NCBI RefSeq assembly: GCF_036417845.1
Contig: NC_089978.1
Span: forward strand, 87,786,007-87,850,006
Direction of reading: 5' to 3'
DNA length: 64,000 bases
Origin: Apteryx mantelli
Taxonomy: Eukaryota; Chordata; Aves; Apterygiformes; Apterygidae
How positions within the stretch are numbered: the first letter of the stretch is position 1; each line of letters begins with the position of its first letter. The position numbers and the translations under genes were made by a program. This document shows positions 13,501-27,062 of the stretch, in pieces. The notes below the pieces were generated by a model. That model was not told the origin of the DNA. It worked only from the letters and a program-made list of their open reading frames with translations, and searched no databases.

Positions 13501-13996
13501 TATCTTCACCAAACAGTAATAAAAAGGAGATCCCTGCAGTCTTTGCTACTCATCATCTAGGAGATACTAACCTGATCTGAGAGAAGTGCTCCAATAGCAA
13601 GAATAGGCTGCAATACATTCCTTGTTCAAGTGAAGTGTCATTATCAAACAAGACTTAATATCTATCTACATGTACCCAAATTAAAAGAGGGAGAGGAAGA
13701 AAAACAGACTTTTTGAAAGCCATGAAAATCAGAGCTGCCGTCATACCTCTAAGCTGAATCATGTGAAGCAAAATCAGTACTGTATTATGGATCTGATCTT
13801 ACAAACAAGCTTTTATGCTATTCTGATCACACTATTTTTGTTAGTAACAAAATAATTCTAAGAAAAATAGCTCCTGCGTTATGTAGCTAACAGGAAATCA
13901 CATTTAATGGAAGTTTTAGAAAAACACAAATGTCTGCAGGATCAGGTATTCAAAGGTATTTCTGAAATGAAGCAGATTTTCAAGTGAGAATCTTAC
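10579..13996 (-). other. MAP3K15: MAP3K15 intron 2
   Basis: A 3.4-kb intron. Near its 3' end (10811-11131) is a palindromic-ended repeat. The rest, about 11.1-13.9 kb, is A/G-rich; the block 12235-12760 is locally more GC-rich and could be the inside of an older degraded repeat, but I cannot name a family. No exon was found. Confidence 0.8.
10811..11131. repeat. About 320-bp repeat-like element with terminal inverted repeats
   Basis: The left end at 10830-10854 (TACTTACCAGTAACTGGAG followed by TTTCTT) is the reverse complement, with a few mismatches, of the right end at 11091-11114 (which ends CCAGCTACTGGTAAGTA). Similarity continues more weakly outward to about 10811 and 11131 through A/G-rich flanks. 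Such ends with a short non-coding interior are the shape of a non-autonomous DNA transposon or an old palindromic amniote repeat. No open frame is present. I cannot assign a named family and see no clean target-site duplication, so age and class are inferred. Confidence 0.55.
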
Positions 13997-14136
13997 TTTG
14001 AGAGATTGAGCAGTATCAGCATCAGTGTCATAGTAAAGTATAACATTGTTTGCCATTTCAAAGCTTTCACGCACACCAAGGTGGTAGAATAGCGATGGTT
14101 GTTTGGAAATATCACTCATATCCACAAATGCAACAT
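13997..14136 (-). CDS. MAP3K15: MAP3K15 coding exon 2
   Basis: A 140-nt exon; its first two bases (AT) complete an Asp codon begun in exon 1, then VAFVDMSDISKQPSLFYHLG and VRESFEMANNVILYYDTDAD lead to TAQSLK. This is the most conserved part of the ASK N-terminal (DRHyd) domain. The choice MAP3K15 rather than MAP3K5 rests on DTDADTAxSLK and FEMANNVILY, where MAP3K5 has a different DTNSDSLQSLK-type segment. The acceptor is CTCATTTCAG at 14138-14137 and the donor GTAAGATT from 13996. The exon leaves in phase 0. Approximate residues are 90-136. Confidence 0.96.
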
Positions 14137-14531
14137 CTGAAATGAGAGAGGGAGGGGAGAATAAAAATAATCTTAAAACCACTTTTATTTTCTTACACAG
14201 AATATAAGATAAATCCTAAAATTACACATAAATTTGGACAGACAAAATTAATATATTCAAATGAGCACCATTTTCTCTTGGTGCAAGTGAATTTTACCAT
14301 GCATACTAAAGAACAAGAGTATACTCAGAAAATTATCACAGTGTTAAAATAACTGTGAGGCAGTTTACAAACTATGCTTGAGGTTATGAAATCACTGCAT
14401 CAGCAATACCTCAGGTGAAGAAGCCATCTACATTTGCTCTCTGAGCTAGACCTGACAGTCTGAAAGCCTAGTAAAATGGAAAGCTCCAGACCTTCATGTG
14501 GAACTTCTAAGAACAAAAAGGCAGCAGCAAT

Positions 14532-15172
14532 ACACACACAGAATCACACAGAATGGTTGAGGTTGGAAGGAACCTCAAGAGATCATCTAGTCCAACCCCC
14601 TTGCTCAAGCAGGGTCACCTACAGCATGTTTCCAAGGATTGTGTCCAGACGGCTTTTGAGGATCTCCAAAGGAGACTCCACAACCTCTCTGGGTAACCCA
14701 CTCCAGTGCTCAGTCACCCTCACAGTAAAGACGTTTTTCCTTATGTTCAGATGGACCTTCCTGTGTTTCAGTTTGTGCCTGTTGCCTCTTGTCCTGTTGC
14801 TGGACACCACTGAAAAGAGTCTGGACCCATCTTTACACCCTCTCTTCAGATACTTAAACACATTGATAAGATCCCCCCCCTCAGTCTTCTCTTCTCCAGG
14901 CTGAAGAGTCCCAGCTCTCTCAGCCATTCCTCATATCACAGATGCTCCAGTCCCTTCATCACCTTAGCAGCCCTCCACTGGACTCTCTCCAATAGCTCCA
15001 TGTCTCTCTTGTACTAGGGAGCCTGAACTGGACACAACAGTCCAGATGTGGCCTCACCAGGGCTGAGGAGAGGGGGAGGATCACCTCCCTTGACCTGCTG
15101 TCAATGCTCTTCCTAATGCAGTCCAGGATATGATTGGTCTTCTTGGCCATAACAGCACATTGCTGGCTCATG
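14532..15172 (-). mobile_element. CR1 LINE, 5'-truncated, degraded
   Basis: Read on the minus strand it starts [20 protein letters not shown], a typical CR1 ORF2 tail segment, and later gives DLINVFKYLKRGCKDGSRLF and [19 protein letters not shown]. The frame is broken between about 14930 and 14960. The 3' end (plus coordinates 14532-14600) shows the diverged terminal repeat and CTTGCTCAAGCAGGGTCACC of the CR1 tail. It is about 640 bp, sense to MAP3K15, and more diverged than the other two copies, so probably an older subfamily. Confidence 0.93.
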
Positions 15173-16390
15173 GAAATAATAGAAAGCTACCAGACCAAGC
15201 TTATCTGAAGAGCCTGAGGCTTGGAGAACAGGAAATTCTAAAGAGTAGAAAAAGAAATGAGCTGTGAAAATTGAGTCTTAAAAGCCACAGGGATTATGGT
15301 GTTCAAGGTGGTGGTAGCGGGAAACGGGGGGATTCAATTACAACTAGCCTGAGCAAGACTTCCACTGATCTTGGGTAGTATTGCAATCACAAATAGATGT
15401 ATAAAATATTGGCGGAAGCTGACCTATACAGAGAGCTAAAGAGAAATAACCAATGCTATGCAGAACAGCTATGAAATACAGGTGAAATAGCCCAAATTCA
15501 TCATTTGGTTCCGATGTAAGCCTAAAGGCCAGTACAGAAAGAAGAGGTAACTGGAGAAGGGACATTTATGTTGATTTTTTTCCTTGATCCTTGTATCTTC
15601 CATGTTATCTAAGAAAAATTTATTTTAAAGCTTTTTAAACGTCTGTAGCTTTGTGACTGTCTGCTTTCACCATTACAGGAGAGATGGATGAATTTAAATC
15701 CAACGTATTCATAGCACTAGACTTTTGGCAGTTAAGCCACAAGGGAATCTGAGGTTCAACCAGATTCCAGAGACTCTGGGCAGCTGAGCAGTAAATCCCA
15801 CATCTCTGAAAGGGGAACAGGCAGTGTCTGTACCTATGGAGAATGACAGAGAAGGTGGAGTTACTGACGTGCAAGAAACCAAGAAGCAGGCCTGATGTAT
15901 AAGATCCAAACATAGCAGCTGGTTTACCTGGCCTTCACCAGCTGCACATCACAAGAATCAATACCCCATACGCAGTACACGAGTTCTTGGTAAAGTCTGT
16001 GATGAATATACATTCCTGTACAATTCCATCTGGACATTTTAAAGGCTGTGCTAACACACCACACTGGGGTCACCCAGCTCCTCCAGTCATTAACAGACTC
16101 CCTATTAAAACACATGGGACATTTTTTTTTGAGTCCAAAGACAATGACCTGCCTGAAGACCAAAGCATCACCATTCAAGAGCTGAAAAGGGGGAAAAAAA
16201 AATAATTGTGGCAATATGACAAAGCACCCTTACCCCTGAGGAACCTCAAATCCTGCAACACTTACCGATCCCCCTTTCAGTCCCTGTTTAGCCAGCTCTC
16301 CACAGTATGGGCAAAATTGTTGCCCAATTGCACACTGTAGAGTCACAGAAACTGAGCAGGCCTGAAGCAGTATATCCTCGCTCCACATGT

Positions 16391-17000
16391 CAATGGTATC
16401 CTGGGGTGCATCAGGAAGAGTGTTGCCAGCAGGTCGAGGGAGGTGATTCTCCCCCTCTCCTCAGCCCTGGTGAGGCCACATCTGGAGTACTGCGTCCAGT
16501 TCTGGGCTCCCCAGTGCAAGAGGGATGTGGCGCTACTGGAGCAAGTCCAGCAAAGGGCTACAAAGATGATTAGGGGACTGGAGCATCTCTCTTAGGAGGA
16601 AAGGCTGAGAGAGCTGGGCCTGTTTAGCCTGGAGAAGAGAAGGCTGAGAGGAGATCTTATTAATGTGTACAAGTATCTGAAGGGAGGGTGTCGAGAGGAT
16701 GGGACCAGACTCTTTTCAGTGGTGCCCAGTGACAGGACGCGAGGCAACGGGCACAAACTGAAACACAGACAATTCCATCTGAATATGAGAAAAGGCTTCT
16801 TCACTGTGGGGGTGACAGAGCACTGGAACAGGTTGCCCAGAGAGGTGGTGGAGTCTCCTTCTCTGGAGATATTCAAAACGCACCTGGATGCAATCCTGTG
16901 CAATGTGCTCTAGGTGACCCTGCTTGAGCAGGGGGGTTGGACTAGATGATCTCCAGAGGTCCCTTCCAACCTCAGCAATTCTGTGATTCTGTGATTCTGT
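16391..17000 (+). mobile_element. CR1 LINE, 5'-truncated
   Basis: About 610 bp of CR1, starting around GGGGTGCATCAGGAAGAG and running through the ORF2 tail to the 3' UTR and terminal ATTCTGTG repeats at 16978-17000. The ORF2 frame has a TAG in place of the Tyr codon in the SYEERLREL segment (near 16591-16593), so the copy is broken, and the tail after it is open to the stop at 16911-16913. Over its last 470 bp it is almost identical to the copy at 1859-2330 and has the same orientation. It lies antisense in MAP3K15 intron 1. Confidence 0.95.
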
Positions 17001-20000
17001 ATATCAAAATCTGGATTACGCAACCCTCTTCCCCCAAAATATTACAAAATCATTTTGGAAAATACAAGTGATCTATAAAACAAAGCACAGGTAAACTAAC
17101 AGGCAGACCTAGAATCAAATTACATCTAGGAAGGAAAAAAAGTCTAAGAACTTGAACTGCATTTTAGCACTTGTATAAACTGCTTTGTGGGAGCAGAATG
17201 CTGTGAAATCAAAATCACCTTCCTGGTGAGAGAATTTAGACAATACGTGCATGTTGCACACAGATAATGCATTTTACAATGCCATGTGAGCGTGACAGAG
17301 TTCATTGAAACAAGGCTATACACAGCTCACTGCCACACAAATAGCAGTCTACAACTGAAATTTGTTTTCTATTGACTGCTGCCTGGTAACAATGTAGGCA
17401 GCATCAGGAGCACATTAAATGGACATAAGAACAGAAGCAAACATCTGCATTAAAAGGGAAATTATTCATCACTTACATATTCATTCACACTGATAAAGGG
17501 AGATTCACGAGAACAAGCTTTTCTTGTTTATCTACACTTCATTAACACAGGTGTGAATAAGGTAAAATAAAATAAAGCCAACTGAAGATTAGCAGAGGAG
17601 ATGGAGATGGTATCACAAAAACATACATGTGAGTGTAAAGAAACCCCAGGAGTACAGTGGAATTGCTCCAGTCTGACAGCAGACTGAAGCAGCGCATCAG
17701 AAGCGCTGGTGGATGTGGACTAGACCAGTGATGAGACACTGCATTACCAGGGGACCTCTCCAAGCCCTCCTCCAGCAGGAACAACGGGATGCCTGGAGCA
17801 GTGAGGAAAGAGATCTAACCACAAACCAGCTTTATGAATGTAGAAATGAAACGCAGTTCAAGTACAGTGGGCCCAGGAGAGGAATGTAAATTTGAGTGGA
17901 GACGTCCAGCAATAAATGCTTATTAAGGAAGAAAATTGCTAAGTCGTGGCCAGTGCACTGCAGTGCTGATGGTATGGAATTAAGTGCCACTCATCACTGA
18001 GTTTAAACACGCTCCCCAGTACTACTGCTTTCAGGGTTACATCTCTCTTTCTGGGGTATGCAGCTTTGTGAACTGCTCACTGAACAATGCTGATATGCAA
18101 TACCACAAATACTTCTGCCTCAGTTGTTCTGCATTTTCCTTATGATTTATGCTAATATCTTTCATCTCCAGTTCTTTAAACACGGGCATGGGGCTCTGTC
18201 TTCAATCAGATATTTAGTATGGTTGCCAAGAGGTAAGAATCCTCTCATTTATAAAGTTCCTGAGATCAATAAAAGAAATACACTAGTACCTGCTTGGTTT
18301 TATTAATAGAAACAAAAGTTAATCACACTTGATTAAAACACTAAAACACACTTGACAAAAATCCCATCCTCCATGTCAGAAAAGCCTGTTCAACAGAATA
18401 TACTTCCAGCCTTCCCTTTCCAAATTTATGTTCAACCTCCTCCATCGTAGACATGCATGAAGCAAGAGTTCTTATAAGCTAATGCCAACTTTGATCAAAT
18501 CTTCTAACGAATGAGGAACTTTATGCAATAATACAATATTTCACATAGGTCTAAAAGATCGATTGACATGGCTCCCTATACAGGTTCTGTCCTATATTAA
18601 GATGGACAGAGAGAGCAGAGGATGGTACAACCTTTCTGCAAGGAGGCTTCTGTAAAAGCAGAAGAATTCCAAATATAGTACAAAGATCTTTATGACATAT
18701 CCACAAGGGGGATGGGGATAGAGAATTTGTTTAAAATTGCACAGAACCAATTGTGGATGCTTCTAGGACAGAACTTTTACAGTATCTTTGCTTTGTTTCT
18801 GCAGCGGAAAGCCACATTCAAAGAACACACTCATATGAATGTGCCCTTCCTTATTTCTTCTCAAAATAATCAACTCTTGTTCTCTCATAGTTGTGTATGA
18901 AACTATTTTCATCCTGAAAACAGCTCTCTTTTGCTAAAAAAATAATTTTTACTTTATTTACTTTACTAATTTTTTCACTTTATTTTTAAGGAGCTGCTTG
19001 GAATTCATTTGTTTAAGCTTTTGTTTTCATTGTGAAACTATTATGCTGTGTGTATAATGTATACTGCATTATGGTAATTCATCAGTGTTATTAATATAAT
19101 CCTGATTAGGTCTCTGTGTTGTTACAGCAGATGACACATAAATATTTTTTATACTTCATTTTACATAATTTAACACTAGTGTGTCTTGAGACCAGACAGG
19201 GCAGAGATAAATAATTATGACAACTGAAGTGAAGATTAGAGATCATTACCTGTGGTAAAACAGAAAAACATGAAACTAATAAATAACTCAATAGGAAAAA
19301 CATTATTATGCAGGTTAAAACCAGGGGATTTAATGCTCTATTTGGAATGCACTTGAAGGCATCAAATAATTTAATGACCTAAGCAACCCACAAGTCTTCA
19401 GGCGACTTTTATATGATTTATGATATTGTTAGCAACATCAAAAAGAAAGCTTTGGCATCACATTTCTGGATTTTTTTTGAAAAGTAGTAAACCAGAGAAA
19501 ATGCAGAATCAGCCTGAAAACATGCTGGAAGTTAAATGGAGCCTAGGATAGCTAACATAAGAAAAAGTCAGAACAAGTCTGTATTGCTTTTAACATCAAA
19601 TCTTAGACTCATCACCATGCAGCCTTATCTGTATGGATAGCAAGAATCTTAATTCATTATTATGGAGTCATTATTTTTCATCATTTGGACTTTTAATATA
19701 ATTGATAACAAACCCTAAACATGGTGACAGAAGCATTGTTGGAGGAAAACAGTGCAGAACTTTGCCCCTTGTTACTAACTAGCATCCTAGGAACGGTTGT
19801 GAACCATCAGATTATTATTGCTATTTTTGCTTCAGATTATTGGCTATTTGGATCTATGTCCTTCATAGCTAGGGAAAAAACAAACATGTTATGCATTAAA
19901 TCCATGGGAGGAAACTATCAAAGGTATTCTTCAGAAGAACAAGAATGCCCCTGAAGAAATAATCATCATACTATCTTCAAGAATCCATAACTCATTGATG

Positions 20001-22436
20001 AACATTCCTCAATTTTTTTTGCTGCATGACTGCACATTTCTTTAAAAGAAAGAATAGTGAAGTTTTTTTTTTTATAGGGAAACAATTTTAGTAATACTTG
20101 ACATGTATTTGAAACCTACGAACCTTTTGCAGCCTGCATTTACACTAGAACAAAAGGCTCAACAGACCTCAAACCTCCCACCTTTAGTAAACCCCAGTTC
20201 TCAGAAACGGGGAGAGCAAATAGGTCTAGTCAATAAAACACAGTAGTAACTACCAAAAGAACTGTTAATGTAGTGTTTTTCAGTATGCTGTTAAACTTCC
20301 TAGATCCTAAACTCAAGCCAACATTGGAATAAACCACTGTCAACACCCATGATGATGTTATGGCTCTCTCAATGCATCGAGTTTTATTAAAATCTCACTT
20401 AAGAAAATCATGTTATTCTGTAACAATCTGCTTGCCTTTTTTTTTTTAAAGAGTTTGTTCCCCTCACAATCACATAGAAAATATGAAAACATAACCAGAA
20501 GATGCATTAGAGGCTAAATGTCTCATGAGTCATAAACATGCAACATTTTTCTAAATTTAAAAAATTCCTGGTTAAAAACAGGAGTGTTTCAAGTTCAACC
20601 TCTAAAATTTTCTGATATTATAGCATTAACTTTGCTAACTTCACTGGTTTGCTCTAGGACCAAAATTCATCACAAAAATAAAAACAAACTAGGCAGTAAT
20701 GACTTATCTTGTAAAATAGATCTGTATATATTATAATCATATTGAAGAGCATTCTTAAAACCACTTTATATGATTATTTCAGACTAGACTTAACATTTTA
20801 TAGATTAAAATCAAGTGCCACCTTTTTGTATAAATACTAAAATTAAAATTAATTGAAATAGTTTAGAAACTGCTTACAAAGCACCTTAAGAAGGCAAGCT
20901 GCGGTCAAGTTTTGCACAAGAATTCAGTTGAGACTGGAGCCTGACTACAAGATCCAGCCTACTTACTACTTCAGAAAGGGAAAGAGAAGTGTGTGCATTG
21001 GAGGTTTGAACCATTTTCCTACAGCAACAGCACCTCCTTCGGAAACAGTGTTTAGTCCAGAGGCTAAAGGAATTGTGAACCTGAAGGGCAGGAAAGGGAA
21101 TTAGGAATGAACCCTCACACTACTTTGTGAAAAAAGAAGATTTGTTTCTATTGACATATAGTAAGCTCTGACAAAAAGCAGTGATATTTTTGCTTTTATT
21201 AATGACACCAATCAAAAATTGACAAAAGACGACAGACTTTAATATTGGTCAAATACTTACAATTAACTTTTCTGAAGATGATTATCTTGGGAAGACAAGA
21301 GAGAAAATTATATTCTGATTTAGATATATTCACACCCACTCTGATTATAAAATGAAACAAAATCTAAACTTAAATACATCTCATTTTTGCCAGCTCTAAT
21401 GGATTTGTTAAGAGCTTTAGGAATTCTGAAAACCTGTACCTCGAATGGCAAAAATAATGAAACTTGTTCTTAAGTCCTTAATCTACTTGCTCAGGAAAAC
21501 AAAGCAGTGAGCTCCCACCTTGCAAACTGCAGTGAGGCACCTTTTGCTCCTGGAGTGTCTCTATAGCCACAGCAACCTCCCAGGAAAGGCAGCAACCCTG
21601 CGTGAAAGACAGGCTAGCTGGAATCATACTGTGGGGCATGTTTGGCCCATCGGCTGCCAGCTAGGTCCCACTGACTGCAGCAGAGCCTGGAGCTATGCTG
21701 TTTTTAGCAGGCTTGCGCCAGGGAGCAGGAAGAGGCAACAACTGCACAAGCTGCTCTTGGCTCAGCCTCAGGCACCCATATGTTGCTGTTCAAAGGCAAC
21801 CTGAGGCTAAAGCCCTACCCTGTTCACAGAGTCCACCTGTGAGTAGCCACCAGCATTGAGGTCCTCCTAAAAAAACCCTTCAGCTACCTTGTCTGCCTAA
21901 TTTCAGCCACCTAACACCACTGCAGTGTGAAAGGAGGCAGCAGCAGGTCCATGCAACACATGCTTAGTTAATCCACTGCAAGGGCAGCTCCTCCATGCGC
22001 AGCAAGCAGCTGGACGCCCCAAGCACCAACAGAGCACAGGTCTGCAGACAGTGCATACAGCCTGCGAGTTTCAACTTGAACCCGTCTCTGAAGTGTTATG
22101 TAGGGGGGCCCAAAAAGTCTGGAGTTCCCATCCCACTTCTGCACCAACTCCTTCTGCAAGCCCTACAATCAGAAGAGCTTTACCTCAAACTTCTACATCT
22201 GCAAAACAAGAACATTAGTTACCAATTAACTAGGGAGTACATCAACATTTGTTAACATCCAACCATAATTTGATAAAAAAGCAACATATGATTACACTGA
22301 TAAAATCAGGACATGACAGCAGAGCATAAATGAGCTACTGGGTTTCTATCATCATTTGTCAATTTTATGGGAGAACAGAAGTTAAAGCAATTTAATTAAC
22401 CCACATAAAGCTGTCCTTTAAAAATATACACTTTTG

Positions 22437-22713
22437 AGCTCAGCTCTTACCAAAACAATTCTTAAATCTATGAAGAATATCCTACGCACAGGACAACAAC
22501 ACTGCAAAGTGTGCAGTCAGTGCAATGGAGATGAGTGGCCAGGAACCAGGCTCACAGATGAGCAGCTTCATGTGCCCATCCTGGTTGACTCAAGCCTGTC
22601 AGCTCCTGGAGCGTTGCAAGGAGCTCCCTCTGATATTGCCCAGAATCAACCTGAAATGCAACAATGGAGAACCAGAGATCCGCCTGCCAGCTTCTCACGG
22701 TCAAATGGTATGT
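22437..22713 (+). other. Unassigned open segment in MAP3K15 intron 1
   Basis: A locally GC-rich patch in AT-rich surroundings. One plus frame reads RLTDEQLHVPILVDSSLSAP and then PSDIAQNQPEMQQWRTRDPP; another overlapping frame is also open and reads LLERCKELPLILPRINLKCN. A donor-like GGTATGTGC sits at 22707-22715, ahead of a T-run. I do not recognise either translation. It could be a remnant of a repeat or retrocopy, an exon of an antisense transcript, or chance. No function is proposed. Confidence 0.2.
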
Positions 22714-25700
22714 GCACACCACTTCTTCTTTTTTTTTTTTTTTCAAAATAACTTAGCAACTATATTGAAAAAAATGTGCTTGTATAAGCTTAGGATTCTT
22801 TAAAAAAAAAAATCCCCTCCCCCACCCCCCAAATCCTAAAGCCAGGTTAAGGTTAAATACTACATGCAGAGTGAATCAAAACAAAAAAAAAATCTACACA
22901 ATCTGTATTATACCTGGGGACAAGACTCCTTCTCCACAGATTTAACACCTAGAACACCTGTTCCTACCTGCAAAACCAAGTGACACAGGATTGACAATAT
23001 GGTCCTGACTGCAGGTAGCCTTCTCAGATTTAAGTTCTAAGTTCAGGAGGAGAGAAAGACAAGCAGAGAAGATGGAATGTCATAGGCTAAACTTGCTTGT
23101 CTTTTTTTTCTTTTTTTATAAACCTCCCAGCAAATTTTCATGCAGAGGGAAGAACAGGAAAAAGAAGTGTACTCCTAACTTTGTCCATTTATACACAAGT
23201 CACGCTATAATAAAGTCTAGATTTTTGCTAAACATGAATGTGAAGACATAGATCCAATCTTTGAAAAAGGTCTTTAAGAAAAAACATTCTCTCAGCTTTG
23301 TGATATTTACTAGTAAATACTCAATTTCGAGTCAGAGTTACCAACCACACAAAATGATGTTATGAAATTAACAGTACACAAAAGTCAATTATACAAACTA
23401 AACAGAAAAACACTAGTCTTTAACTATCAAGATATTATGTATTATTCCAATTGTAACAACTCCAAAACATTCAAGCAGAGTATTTGAGATGACTGCATAC
23501 TTTTAAAATGGTTATCCAAGGGAATAGCAGCGTTCTAACTCAATGCATTGTTAAAACTAAATTGACAAAACTTTCTGATGCATATTAAATAGATGTTCCT
23601 GGACCGATCACATTCTGTACACCAAGTTAGACAGCATCCTACGCAACAATTTTGACAGAATTTATTCACTGCCACATTTGATCCCAACTATTTGTGACAA
23701 AATAAAACCCAGAACAGGAGTATACAGAAGTCCATCTTCCCCCAAAAGCAGGGAGGGGAGGATAAGTTCCTTCCTATCCCAGATCCTTCCTTCTAAGTAA
23801 CACCAGTAAGTTTCATGTTATACTCAGTAGAAGTACTGACAGCAATTGCTTAGTTCCAGCTCTTTGCATAGAATTGCTGTTGTTCCATAAACTGCAAGCA
23901 GCGGGAACAACACAAAACTATTCAAACTTCAGCTAGGACAGCTTATTTTCTGTTTGCCAGTGAAGCACAGACTGAGCAGAGTTTACTGGTAGTACCTCGA
24001 AACATTGATATATTCCATCTTGCAGGACTTCCTGAAAACGATGTAAAAGTTGAATCAGATCTTCCCTCTAATTTACAGTAGTTGAGAAAGAGGTTTTGGT
24101 TTGTCTATAACACAAACCCCTTTTCTCATCATAAATTCAACAGCCACATGCTTTGCATTCAATACACTCCAAAAATAGTCACCGTAATGAATTTCACTCA
24201 CTGCCCTATTACAAAATACAAAAATCTTGAAAATGGACACAGTAAACACTTTCAATTATTTGTAGGAGTGTTTTGTAGGTGCTCATATGTACCTTGCCAC
24301 ATACACAAGCAAGGATAAAAATGCATGCTACTTCAAAATAAGGACTTACTTAGCCATAGTAAAGTAAATAAATAGTGACAGCACTTATCCGTATTTCATG
24401 ATTCTCATTTATGATAAACTTTAATTTTGGGAATCCATTTTAGAATTTTCTCTCCTAGCATTTCCTTCACATCCGTTTTGGATTACTGTAAGGTGATTCT
24501 TCTCACAAGGTTATACAGTAAGCTAAGCTAGTTTGTTTCAATTTAATACACATTAATATTTTCAAAACAAGACAAAGGTTTGCTAAGTTTCTTACCAAGT
24601 ATGTGCCACAGAATGGCATAAAACTGTCCAAACGCCCAAGACTGGCACAAAAACGAGTCACCACAGATAGACAGTACATGCACACCTACATATGCTCACC
24701 TTAGAGCAATGAAAGAAGTGCAAGCTTCCCTCTCATAACATCTGGTGCTAATCATGCAAACAACTTCATTCAAAGCTTTGTTAAATGCTGAGAACTCATA
24801 CTAGTTTTGGGTTGTCAGTATTTCCTTCTGTCTTACTAATCACAAGTAAAAAGAGATGTTAGTTTCAAAAGGAGAAATAATAAAGCAATGTCTCTCCATT
24901 TGGGAATTAAGGCATACTTCTTTCTTTTGTTTGTAATATCTTCATCATTGTCTGAATAGAATTCTGACCTTGCATTTGGCTCTGGGCAATACACCAAAGA
25001 AAAGTGAATGAATTCCATATAATCTTTTCATGGTTATTTACTTGGATGTTTCTAAGCTTATTCAACTGACACTGAAGGAGCTATTTCATAGCATACATGC
25101 AAGTTGGGTTAAAGCGATGCCAATCAGGTTACACATGGAAAAAATATATTAAAAACAAAAACAAGGTTGATACAAAGCCATTTTTCACAGGTGACAGCAA
25201 AATAATGTACTCCACTGTTGAGGGAACGTACGCAAATCTCTGAATGCAAACAAGCATTTTTGTAAGACTTCATGTTGGAAGCAGACCCCAACTAATATCA
25301 TTAAAGCAAAATACATCTCCTGAATGTAGTGCATGTGTCACAGCACTTGTGACACACCATAAAATCACAACACATACAGTTGATGGGTTGTATCAGGCTT
25401 GTTATTACTGTTTAAATCTCACCTCATGCATCTGATTTGAAAGGATTACAGTATTAGTACATTGTCTTGTCATAAGAGTATTTAGGGTTATAACTAAATG
25501 GCACAATGCAGAGCTTTCTTGGAGACACCCATGGTTGCTCTAGCTGTGCAGTACCACTCAGCCATAACACGTCAGATCCTGACAGCTCTGCTGTTGTATT
25601 AGAGTGGCACAACATCCAACCTAGTTAGCCTTAGCCTCTCGCTGACACTGCTGTCACCTTCCAGTTCTGAAGATGGTTTGTTTGCTTCTTTTCACAGTTC

Positions 25701-27062
25701 TTTATCACATGGTATATATATCCTCTCAGTTTTAAATAAAGCACACTTTCAAACCATTGAAGCAGTTGGAGGAGAAAAGAAAGGAAAGAAAAAATATTAA
25801 GTATTCCTCAGAAAAACAGCAAAACCTGCCTGCTGAGTTAAGTGTCAGGCTGCCCGTAGTTTGATTTTCTTCATGGCATAACTCTAAAACATTTTAAAAA
25901 TCCTCCATCAGCTCCTAGGCTTGCTCTTCTTGTGTAAAAATAGGTTTTATTTTGTGTAAAAACCTTCACACCAATGGCTGGTATCTGTGGCTCTCAGTCT
26001 AAAAATCATGGCACTTTTTCTTCCCAAAGATTCAGTCAATGTATGCAAACATGCTATTCATCCATGTGGCTTCTCTGCTAGCTAGTTATCATCATCTGCT
26101 TCTGCCAAACATAAATTTGTTCACAGCTTGTTTCTAGCAAAGACTGAGCAAAGAGACTTTTGGTTAACATGCCATAATTTGTTGTAAGTTTGCTCTTGCA
26201 AGTGCTGCAGAGCTTGCAAGTTCCCCTCTAACAAAACATCTTATAAAATCTAGTGATTTCTGAAGATCAGGGTCTGCATTACCTGTCAGTCTGCAACAGC
26301 TTACTTAAAGCATAACATACTCTTACATTCATTGTAAGATTTCAAATGGTGAAAAGTCAGTAATGGGTACACTCAGCAAGAAAAAAGGCATCATACCCTC
26401 ATTATGGAATATAGATGTTTTTGCAGTGCTCTTTTCAGTGGTGTATTAAAAAATGGTCTACTAGAAGTCTGCCTGCAGACAGCTGGAGACTGGCCAGAGT
26501 GGGCAATACCAGCAAACCTCCCTCCTCAGCGCACGCTTCTCCGCTCACTTGTTTAGACCTAATCCTGGGTTTCTCTGTGCCTGGCCATGTGCAAGCCAAC
26601 CCTTTTCCGGAAACTACAGTCTCAACTGCACTCTCCCTTGTGTTTCCAGGTCTGGACTGAGAGTGGGGAACACACCCCAGCTGAACAAGCCAGCTCAGAG
26701 ACTTCTGGCTGGGCTTGTGGTACAAATCGCTCTAGTCTCCCGACCAGACTGGGAGCTGGAAAGGGTTTTTTGGAAAAGATGGCACTAGCAAGGATTTGGG
26801 GCTTGGTCTGCCCTGTAGCATCCCCTACCCCCGTCCTATGGAGGCCACACTCTGTGGTGACTGCAAGGGCCAGAACCGGTTTATTTCACACCTCCTCTTT
26901 CCCCGAGGCCCTCCTGAAGCCCCGACCCCAGCTGCCCACTCCACCACGTTCCCCTCACGGCTGTTCTGCTGCTGGCCCCTCTCCCTCCCAAGTCCCCCCC
27001 CACACATTGCTCCCCGGCCTCTCCAGCACCACCTCCGCCCTCGCCCAGCGCGGCCCGCTCAC

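Larger units (their letters stand above)
14137..27062 (-). other. MAP3K15: MAP3K15 intron 1
   Basis: A 12.9-kb first intron carrying two CR1 copies (14532-15172 and 16391-17000) and otherwise AT-rich sequence. Two more GC-rich patches, 21.5-22.2 kb and 22.43-22.72 kb, contain open frames with protein-like composition but no recognised family. The last 650 bp (26.4-27.06 kb) are GC-rich and belong to the shoulder of the promoter CpG island. Several poly-A/poly-T runs (for example 22728-22742, 20063-20073) are present. Confidence 0.85.
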
